Origin: Acidobacteriota bacterium
GTDB lineage: Bacteria; Acidobacteriota; UBA6911
NCBI GenBank assembly: GCA_017860075.1
Contig: JAFNAH010000062.1
Location: 1 to 11,152, forward strand
DNA length: 11,152 bases
Direction: 5' to 3'
Shown here: one piece after another, positions 1 to 6,300 of the stretch
How positions within the stretch are numbered: position 1 is the stretch's first letter
Layout: every line of letters starts with the position of its first letter
Translations under genes and position numbers: made by a program
Notes under the pieces: generated by a model
Database searches by the model: none
Told to the model about the DNA's origin: nothing
What the model saw: only the letters and a program-made list of their open reading frames with translations

Positions 1-135
1 GATCCGTACCCGCGGGGCGGAGGAGCCGGGCTGGCATGGCTCGCGCCTCCGGCGATTGCCCTTCTGCCGCTCAAGACAGCGATGGTTGGCGTCTGGCATC
101 CCTCGCACCCTGTGCCGCATTCCTTCACTCCCTGA
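1..135 (+). CDS. Possible 3' end of a plus-strand gene (partial, cut by window edge)
   Basis: Frame 1 is open from the window edge to a TGA at 133-135, giving 44 residues. A hydrophobic stretch (about residues 9-33, from AGLAWLAPPAI onwards) could be a membrane helix, followed by a short polar tail ending HPVPHSFTP. By hand count about 70 percent of third codon positions are G or C, as expected for a coding frame in this GC-rich DNA. I do not recognise the family. If real, the gene converges on the minus-strand pilin gene, with the stem-loop region at 160-256 between them. The alternative is that this is a chance open frame, which is quite possible at this length. Confidence 0.3.
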   Translation, partial: DPYPRGGGAGLAWLAPPAIALLPLKTAMVGVWHPSHPVPHSFTP

Positions 136-159
136 GGCCTGATCTGCTCCGGGCGGTAA

Positions 160-256
160 ATGCAGAGGGCCGGAGGCCCGCGGGTCATACCAGCCTGGCG
201 CAACGCGCCAGGGAAGGATTCACGCGAACCACCGAGGGCTGTAAGCCCGCTTCATA
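160..256. repeat. Cluster of three GC-rich stem-loops, probable dispersed palindromic intergenic element
   Basis: Three perfect short inverted repeats sit within about 85 bases: 167-171/175-179 (GGGCC, 3-base loop), 194-201/205-212 (CCTGGCGC, 3-base loop) and 236-240/244-248 (GGGCT, 3-base loop). None is followed by a clear T-run on either strand, so they are not classical intrinsic terminators, although they lie 3' of the pilin gene. Read on the plus strand the region gives peptide-like text such as IPAWRNAPG. From memory this resembles spurious peptides annotated over dispersed intergenic repeats in Planctomycetes/Verrucomicrobia-type genomes. Only one copy is visible here, so repeat status is inferred. 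Confidence 0.45.
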
Positions 257-275
257 TCTCCATCGTCAGGCCACG

Positions 276-749
276 TCAGTTCGCCTTCCCGATAGGATCC
301 CCCGCGGTCACTCCCGGCGGCAGCGTCGCGTCGCCTGCAACGCCCTGGTACCGGACGACCTGGTCGGGAGCAATCGCAAAGAGAAAACGTCCGTTACCGG
401 TTGTCGGAGTTGCGATGAACCCGAACGAAGCAGGCGGATCGCTATCGATGGCCGTGCCGACGACATCCCCGGCCTGATACGAGTACCCGTTGATCGCTCC
501 CGTGGTGCTGAATCTCGAGTCGAGGTACTGACCGCTGACCAGCGACTCGAGCGTGGTGTACTGCTGGTTGTTCGTTGCCGCATAGCTGATCTCCGCGGAA
601 CCGACGGTGCGGCAACCCTCGATGGCAGCAGCCTCATTTGCGGCTTGCTTGGAAGTCAGGAGACTGGGAATGGCTATCGCGGCGAGTATCGCGATAATGG
701 CAACTACAATCAACACCTCGACTAGAGAGAAACCGTGCACTGCTTTCAT
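276..749 (-). CDS. Type IV pilin-like protein (prepilin-type N-terminal cleavage/methylation domain)
   Basis: This is a 157-residue class III signal-peptide protein. A 6-residue basic leader (MKAVHG) is followed by the prepilin peptidase site G6|F7 (FSLVEV), with Glu at mature position +5 (E11). An uninterrupted hydrophobic alpha helix runs from about residue 8 to 31. The following KQAANEAAAIEGCRTV segment and a YTTLESL stretch resemble major-pilin or pseudopilin sequences of Acidobacteriota-like bacteria. There is a single cysteine (C46), so no intramolecular disulfide loop like that of PilA. The start at 749 is chosen over an upstream in-frame ATG at 779 because AGGAG (760-756) is well spaced before it and it gives the short leader typical of the family. 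The protein would be inserted in the inner membrane, cleaved and N-methylated by PilD, and assembled into a pilus or pseudopilus. No other pilus genes are in the window, so its machine (T4P or T2SS-like) is not determined. Confidence 0.93.
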   Translation of the reverse strand: MKAVHGFSLVEVLIVVAIIAILAAIAIPSLLTSKQAANEAAAIEGCRTVGSAEISYAATNNQQYTTLESLVSGQYLDSRFSTTGAINGYSYQAGDVVGTAIDSDPPASFGFIATPTTGNGRFLFAIAPDQVVRYQGVAGDATLPPGVTAGDPIGKAN

Positions 750-753
750 GTGG

Positions 754-760
754 ATCTCCT
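754..760 (-). promoter_or_regulatory. Ribosome binding site deciding the pilin start
   Basis: The minus strand reads AGGAGATCCAC immediately before the ATG at 749. This is a strong Shine-Dalgarno core with about 6 bases of spacing. No comparable site precedes the alternative ATG at 779. Confidence 0.8.
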
Positions 761-792
761 TTGTAGTTTTGCAGTGCAATAGTGTCTGAACC

Positions 793-845
793 CGGCCTGT
801 TATTTCGCGTCCGCGCGGTCAAAATGGAATTCGCAAAACAGGCCG
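793..845 (-). promoter_or_regulatory. Imperfect inverted repeat in the pilin leader region
   Basis: CGGCCTGTT at 793-801 pairs with AACAGGCCG at 837-845, giving a 9-bp perfect stem with a 35-base loop. It lies 44-96 bases upstream of the pilin start. If the pilin promoter is the one suggested near 881-886, this would be an RNA hairpin in the 5' leader. No known riboswitch or leader family is recognised. Confidence 0.35.
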
Positions 846-862
846 TCCACAAGACTTGTGGA
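846..862. promoter_or_regulatory. 17-bp palindrome, operator-like
   Basis: The sequence TCCACAAGACTTGTGGA is a perfect inverted repeat of 8-bp arms around one central base. It lies about 100 bases upstream of the pilin start codon in non-coding DNA. Such symmetry is typical of a dimeric regulator site, but the cognate protein is not in the window. Confidence 0.4.
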
Positions 863-880
863 AGGGGACATGGACCTTAC

Positions 881-886
881 CTTATA
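881..886 (-). promoter_or_regulatory. Possible -10 element of the pilin promoter
   Basis: The minus strand carries TATAAG, a 5-of-6 match to the sigma-70 TATAAT consensus, about 130 bases upstream of the pilin start. No good -35 hexamer is visible at 17 bases. Instead the palindrome at 896-912 occupies the spacer and -35 region, which would suit regulator-controlled transcription. I looked for a sigma-54 type -24/-12 element in 750-950, common for pilA genes, and did not find a convincing one. This is a weak call. Confidence 0.25.
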
Positions 887-891
887 GATGA

Positions 892-917
892 TGTATCAGC
901 ACGTAGTGCTGACTACA
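892..917. promoter_or_regulatory. Palindrome flanking the candidate pilin promoter
   Basis: TCAGCAC (896-902) and GTGCTGA (906-912) form a perfect inverted repeat around a 3-base centre. The symmetry extends outward to TGTA (892-895) and TACA (914-917) with a single unpaired base at 913. This is either an operator next to the TATAAG motif or a small hairpin. No known regulator consensus is recognised. Confidence 0.4.
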
Positions 918-955
918 AAGTGATAATTACGGTCAGATTTCCAGGCTGTGGGAGG

Positions 956-1051
956 CTACGCCGGATAGAGGACCTGATCTTTCCATTCATCCAGGCCACC
1001 TCGCAGGTTATGGACCCCGCGGAAACCCTCTGCCTGGAGAAAAAGGCATCC
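956..1051 (-). pseudogene. Remnant of a rhodanese-domain protein C-terminus
   Basis: Reading the minus strand from 1051 to the TAG at 958-956 gives 31 codons that contain GFRGVHNLRGGLDEWKD and end in VLYPA. The pattern GF-x-x-V-x-NL-x-GG-x-x-x-W is the C-terminal signature of rhodanese (sulfurtransferase) domains. The frame hits a TGA at 1066-1064, has no ATG or other plausible start, and lacks the rhodanese active-site cysteine loop (CxxG-type). All sequence upstream of the remnant is occupied by the inverted repeat at 1050-1106. I therefore call it a truncated gene fragment with no function of its own. It is too short to appear as an ordinary ORF. Confidence 0.7.
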
Positions 1052-1106
1052 GGTATTCAGCCTTCAGTCAGCGGTCAGCCGTCCGCGACTGAAGGGTGAA
1101 TACCGG
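1035..1106 (-). terminator. Long stem-loop with T-run, probable terminator of the three-gene operon
   Basis: Arms 1050-1069 and 1087-1106 are 20-base inverted repeats with one mismatch. A further GCGG/CCGC pair (1071-1074 with 1083-1086) extends the stem inward. The stem begins 3 bases after the stop codon of the malic enzyme-like gene, and on the minus strand it is followed by GATGCCTTTTTC, so it fits an intrinsic terminator. Oddities are that the stem is longer than most terminators, the T-run is 6 bases away, and that T-run coincides with CTT-TTT codons of the rhodanese remnant. It could instead be an inserted palindromic element that happens to terminate transcription. Confidence 0.6.
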
Positions 1107-1109
1107 GTG

Positions 1110-3359
1110 CTACCTCTTCAGCGCGACGGCCTCGACGATGCCCGCCGCGGTGAGGTTGACGACGTCCGTGGCGCTCGCACCGTATTGGAGCAGGTGCGCG
1201 GGCAATCGGGTGCCCATCAGGATCGGCCCGATAGGTACCGCCGCGCCCACGGTCTCAAGCAGGTGGAGCGCCAGGTTTCCGGACTGGAGGTCCGGGAAGA
1301 TGAGCACATTTGCATCCTTGTCCAGGTTGGAGAAAGGGAAGTGCTCCTGCCTCAGCGAGCTGCTCAGTGCGGTCGCGAGCTGCATCTCGCCGTCGATCAC
1401 AAGTTCAGGGGCCTGTTCCTTCGCTATCGCAGTCGCTCGGCGCACCTTTCGGGCGAAAGGATGGTCGACGCTCCCGAAGTTCGAGAACGACAGCATGGCG
1501 ACCCGCGGTTCGATGCCCAGGGAGTGCGCCATCCTGGCGGCCAGCAGGGCAGTCTCGGCGAGATCCTCGGCATCGGGCTCGATATTGACGGCGCAATCTG
1601 CCATCAGGATCACACCCTTTTGCAGCAACACCAGGTAGTGACTGGAAATCCTGCGGATTCCGGGCTCGGGGCCGATGACCTCGAGGATGATCCGCAGCGA
1701 TTCCACGTAATGGTGGGAGACACCGGCGATCATCATGTCGGCGTCGCCGCTGTGAAGCATCATGGCGGCGAAGTAGTCGGGTTGGTGCAGGCGCTGGGCG
1801 GCGGCATCCCTCATGACACCGCGGCGTCCCCGCAGTCGGAAGTAGTTGTCCGCGTAGGCAGCGAATCGTGGGCTGCGAGTCGGGTCGATCACGGGCACGC
1901 CTCCCAGATCGAAGTGGAGCCGTTCGACTGCCTGCCGCACTTCGGTTTCCCGCCCGAGCAGTATCGGCCGTGCGATCCCCTCGTCGACGATGATGGAACA
2001 GGCACGCAGGATGGTCTCGTTCGCCCCTTCCGAAAAGACGACACGCGGCTTTGTCTGTCGTGCGCTCAGGACCAGGTTCCGCATGGTCTCCCGTCCCGTT
2101 CCCATGCGGACCGTCAGGCTCTCCTGGTAGGCCTCGGTTTCGCAGCGGCGGAGGGCGACCCCTTCTTCCACGGCATGGGAGGCCACGGCGGCGGACTCGC
2201 GTACGAGAATGCGAGGATCGATCGGTTTGGGCAGCAGGTATTCCGGACCGAAGCTGAAGTGCTCCTGACCGTAGGCCCTCTCGACCTCCTCAACGACATC
2301 CTCACGCGCCAACCCGGCAAGAGCCCGGGCAGCCGCCAGCAACATCCCTTCGGTGATACGAGTTGCCTGGACGTCGAGCGCCCCGCGGAAAATGTAGGGG
2401 AAACTCAGAAGATCCAGCACTGCATTCGGGTACTGGTCGAGTGCCGTGGCGACGATTATGTCCTGCCGGCATCCGATAGCCTCCTCGTAGGCAATTTCCG
2501 GCTCCGGTGTGGCCAGTGCAAAGACGACCGGGAAGCGGTTCATCGAGCGGATCATTTCCTGGGACAGCAGGCGGCCTGCGGAAGCCCCGATGAAGACGTC
2601 GGCTCCGCGCAACCCTTCGTGCAGCTGCCGGGCGGTACCGGGCTGTGCGAAAGCCCGCTGGTATTCGTGCAGATCCTCCCGTTCCGGGTGGATCAGCCCC
2701 TTGATGTCATAGACGAGGAGGTTTTCCGCGGGAACGCCGAGGCAGTGCAAGAGCCGCGCGCAGCCTGTGCCTACGGTCCCCGCACCGCAGATCACCACCC
2801 GGATGGAGCCGACTGCCTTTTCGACGAGTTCGAGGGCGTTTATGAGTGCTGCCGTCGCCACGACTGCGGTGCTGTAAAGGTTTTCATGGAACACCGGGAT
2901 GTTGAGACTGCGGCTGAGCCGGTCATAGATATAAAGGCCCTCCGGCGCCCGGATATCCTTGAGGTTCACGCCGCCGAAGGTTGGCTCCAGCAGCCGGACC
3001 GTCTCGATGAACTTGTCGGGATCTTCGGTATTCAGCTCGAGGTCGAAGACGTCGATGTCGGCAAGACGCTTGAATAGAACCGACATCCCTTCCTGCATCG
3101 GCTTGGCTGCCTCGGGGCCGACGTTCCCGACGCCCGGCACGGCCGTCCCGTTTGTGATCACGCCGACCAGGTTTCCGCGGGCCGTGTACCGAAAAACCGC
3201 GGACTTATCGAGCGCGATCTCCCTGGAAGGGAAGCAGGCGCCGGGCAGGTAAGCAAGCCGCATATCACGGGGTGTCAAACATGCCTTGCTCGGGCGCACC
3301 TCGATCTTTCCGGGGCGCTCGAGTGCATGGTGTTCCAGTGAATCCTCGCGTCGAATCAT
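1110..3359 (-). CDS. MaeB-like malic enzyme/phosphotransacetylase fusion with a degenerate malic active site
   Basis: The 749-residue length and domain order match NADP-malic enzyme MaeB: malic N-terminal domain (about 1-170), Rossmann domain (about 171-410) and PTA-like C-terminal domain (about 430-749). The scaffold is well kept, with AYLPG (Y37), YTARGNLVGVITNGTAV, GAGTVG (192-197), D218 and YPNAV through FRGALDV. By comparison with E. coli MaeB from memory, key residues are changed. The catalytic Lys of MEGK is M92, the metal ligand Glu of LEDI is K134, FHDDQHGTA is FHENLYSTA (157-165), Asn of ALANP is T284, and the NN pair after YPNQV is L315-D316. Oxidative decarboxylation of malate is therefore unlikely. 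The PTA domain lacks the catalytic Ser-Arg pair of true Pta (here Q-Y in LLQYGAS), as is usual in MaeB, where this domain is regulatory. The gene is third in the operon, and its ATG overlaps the dikinase TGA (ATGA). It may be a cytosolic pseudoenzyme or have an altered activity. Confidence 0.88.
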   Translation of the reverse strand: MIRREDSLEHHALERPGKIEVRPSKACLTPRDMRLAYLPGACFPSREIALDKSAVFRYTARGNLVGVITNGTAVPGVGNVGPEAAKPMQEGMSVLFKRLADIDVFDLELNTEDPDKFIETVRLLEPTFGGVNLKDIRAPEGLYIYDRLSRSLNIPVFHENLYSTAVVATAALINALELVEKAVGSIRVVICGAGTVGTGCARLLHCLGVPAENLLVYDIKGLIHPEREDLHEYQRAFAQPGTARQLHEGLRGADVFIGASAGRLLSQEMIRSMNRFPVVFALATPEPEIAYEEAIGCRQDIIVATALDQYPNAVLDLLSFPYIFRGALDVQATRITEGMLLAAARALAGLAREDVVEEVERAYGQEHFSFGPEYLLPKPIDPRILVRESAAVASHAVEEGVALRRCETEAYQESLTVRMGTGRETMRNLVLSARQTKPRVVFSEGANETILRACSIIVDEGIARPILLGRETEVRQAVERLHFDLGGVPVIDPTRSPRFAAYADNYFRLRGRRGVMRDAAAQRLHQPDYFAAMMLHSGDADMMIAGVSHHYVESLRIILEVIGPEPGIRRISSHYLVLLQKGVILMADCAVNIEPDAEDLAETALLAARMAHSLGIEPRVAMLSFSNFGSVDHPFARKVRRATAIAKEQAPELVIDGEMQLATALSSSLRQEHFPFSNLDKDANVLIFPDLQSGNLALHLLETVGAAVPIGPILMGTRLPAHLLQYGASATDVVNLTAAGIVEAVALKR
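3356..3359 (-). other. ATGA overlap coupling the dikinase stop to the malic enzyme-like start
   Basis: The minus strand reads ATGA, with ATG at 3359-3357 and TGA at 3358-3356. Such 4-base overlaps usually mean termination-reinitiation coupling, so the two proteins are probably made in linked amounts. Confidence 0.85.
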
Positions 3360-6300
3360 GGCGGCGTCTCCTCAATTGCGTTGAAGCGTGGTCCGGACCT
3401 GTAGTACCCGGGCAGGGGGTGATGCCTGATCGTCTCCTCGTAGGCGGCCAGGAAGGCGGTCACAGGCCGGGCCTGCAGAATCCAGAGCTGTGAATCTTCG
3501 ATTCCGAACTCGATGTCCAGCGGGTAACCGTAAGCCGCCTCCAGGCGGGACGCGACCGCGACCAGTTCGCAGAGCTCCACGTACTCGAGCGCCGGGCGGA
3601 GACGCTGGTGATAGAGAGTCTCCGCGTGAACGGTCCCGATCCCCGCACGCTTGTTGAAGACGACCCGGTCCCGCTTGTCGGCGGTCACGTATCGGAAACG
3701 AAGCGGTCCCTTCTCCAGGTCCCCCTCTTTCATGACCACGACATAATCGGCGGCGACGGTTCCCGAGACGACTCCCTCCCCCAGACCAAGGGCAGCGTTT
3801 ATGACCATCTCGCGCGTTTCGTGACCGGCGAGGTTCGAGGTCTGAAGCACTCCCGAGACACGGGAACACACGCCCCGGATGAAGAGGAAGGTTTCGAACT
3901 CGCCGGCCCTGGCAGCTATCTCGGCATCCTCCTCGCGCGTCGAGGAGCGGACTGCCAGGTAGTGCGTTGAGTCTCCACTTTCACCATCGGGGAGGAGGGG
4001 GCCTGCTGTCTGCAGCTTCCTGCAAGCAGCCCGGACCTCCCCCGCCAGCCGTTCCGGCATGTTCGTGTTGTCCCACAGTGCACGGATGTAATTCGACTTC
4101 TGACGGTGATCCAGGTCCCGGCGGGCGATAACGGCATCGATAGCCTCCCTCAGCGTGCGCCTCCCATGCGGACGGCCTTCGGCCGTGCCGACCGGGCACT
4201 CGACGACAACATCGAGCATCTCTTCGAAGGCGTGGTGAGTTACCACGAACCAGGGTGGCACAATAGCTCCCGACCCCATCATTTCCACTTCCGCAAGGTT
4301 GGCGGCCTTCCATCCGGTGAGAGGCGCAAATGCGTGGCCGCATTCACCCGGGAAAAGGATGCTGCGGCCGGCCCGCGCTTCAAGGGTCTGTGCATCCCTG
4401 AGGAAGATGCGATCAGCCAGCGCGCGCCGGGCTTCCTGCTGTGCTGCAGGGGTGCCGACCAGTCGCTGCAGCCGTTCCAGCGTACGTGCCAGGTGCCGGG
4501 AGGCTGCGTCCCCTACCGCCCCGGCGTTTGCCCTGCGGGCTGCGCGTTCGCAGACCTCGCACAGCTCCTGCAACCGTTGCCTGGCTGACTGATCTATCGC
4601 AGCAAGGTCATCAACGGCCTCGGGAATTGCGGCTGCGGCGCAGGAGCCGGGCAAACGGGAGGCCTCGTCGAGTGTCTTTCGAAGTCGCAGGACTGCCAGC
4701 CTGAGGAGCAGGACTTCGCAGGCAGAGTCGGAAGTCGGGATCAACCGGAGGGCTTTGCGGCTGAGGCTGCCGCTGCGTCGCTGCAGGTCCGCGAGAACGC
4801 GCCTGAGATGCTCCGATGCGACCGGACCGGCGCAGTGATTCCCGAGGATGGCCTGGAGGAGTAGGGCCCTGTCGACGGATGTATCGGCATCTGCGAATGC
4901 ATTGCCCCGCAGAATCTCATCCACTGCGTGACTTGCCAGAACGGGATCCGTCAGACGGGACAGGATCTTTTGAAGCTGATGGCGTGCACGGAGCCGTTCC
5001 CCCCTGAGCCTCAGGATTTCCCTTTCGTCGCGCGTCCGTTCCAGGCGTGCAGCAGCCAGTCCGAGGGATCGGGATTCCTCGTGAAACGCCACGGCCTCGC
5101 GATCCTGCCCCAGCACGCGCAGAGTTGCTGCGTCCGCGTCCAGGACCACGATGTCGCCGTCCCGCAGAGTGTGTTCCCGCTCCCGCGTGTCACGCATGAT
5201 TGACACGCTCATCTCGCATACTGTGCGCACCTCCTCTCGATATTCGAGAGTGCGATAGACGAGGGATGGAGAATCAGTCTCGGCCTGACTCCACTGCCCG
5301 GGAATAATGATAGCCGGCTTGCGGAACTGATTCGCGATCAGCCCGGCGTGACTCAGGATTCCGCCGCCGGTCGATACTATTCCTGCTGCGCGATACAGGA
5401 AGGCGGTATCGTCCGGGCGCAGGAACGCTGCGAAAAGGATTGTGCCGACGAAATCCTCCGGCAGCCTGCCCTTCGTGCCGAGAAGGGCTCTGCCTACGGC
5501 GCGCCCGGGCGACGCCCCGAGTCCCGCAACCCTGCGCTCCCCGGGCAAAGGGCCGCAGCGCCACGACTGATGCGTTTGCGCGAATCGCTCTCGAATGTCA
5601 CGGGGCGTTTCGATCGGCTGCCCGAGCCCGGCAGGCTCGCGGCCCGTGAGGTAGCTCGCGCGGCGAAGGAGGAACGCCAACTCCGCCGCATCGCAGCTGT
5701 AATTCAGAACCCAGGCTTCGGTCTCTCCGGTCCTTCTCCGGCACAAGCAGCTGTCCCGTGCGAACAGCGCCTGGCGAATGATTCCTTCGGCATCACGCAA
5801 CACGTACAGCGCGAGAGCTTCACCGAGAAGGGGAAGGGAAGCGCGCTGCACCTCATAGCCGTTCACCGTGCCTGTCGTGCGGAACCGGAGCGCCTTCTGA
5901 AGTGGTTCCACCAGCAATGCGACTTGCGAGGCTGCGAGCACGGCGGTGTCTTCCGATCCCAGGATCCGGACAAATACCTCCGCCTCGTGTTCGCGTTGGA
6001 ATAGCGCCGGTGATTCACGGCTGTAGCCGTCGGTGGTTTTGACGAGCTCGCCGTGTTCAACCGCGCCGCGCAATGGAAGCAGGACAAGCCGATCGAACTC
6101 CGTCTGCCCGGATGCCGGGTGGATGCTCTCCTCAAGTGCAGGATCCGCATCGAGCCCCAGCTCCCTCAAAGATGTGCGCGCTCCTGATATCATGCCGGAC
6201 GGCAGTGACATGGCATATCGACCGCTGTACGGCCCTGTACCGGACCAGACCACCTCCTGCTCTCCTTCCGGCCCCATCTCGATGGCCTCGAGGATGCCCT

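Noticed and set aside
194..212. Stem-loop as an intrinsic terminator of the pilin gene
   Set aside because: It is a perfect 8-bp stem, but there is no T-run after it on the minus strand and it is one of three similar stems, so a palindromic repeat cluster explains it better.
36..725. Plus-strand open frame across the pilin gene and the palindromic cluster
   Set aside because: It is antisense to a convincing pilin, has a low-complexity Arg/Ser/Pro-rich translation, and has no ribosome binding site.
782..1099. Plus-strand 105-codon frame in the intergenic region
   Set aside because: It starts at GTG with no Shine-Dalgarno, runs through palindromes and the stem-loop, and lies opposite the rhodanese remnant, which gives the better protein match.
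1107..3077. Long plus-strand open frame (656 codons) opposite the malic enzyme-like gene
   Set aside because: Its translation has no family features. It lies antisense to a gene with clear malic and PTA domain motifs, and such long antisense frames are expected in GC-rich coding DNA.
1110..3359. Naming the MaeB-like gene maeB or NADP-malic enzyme
   Set aside because: The catalytic lysine, metal ligands and malate-binding residues are substituted, so only family membership is supported, not the activity.
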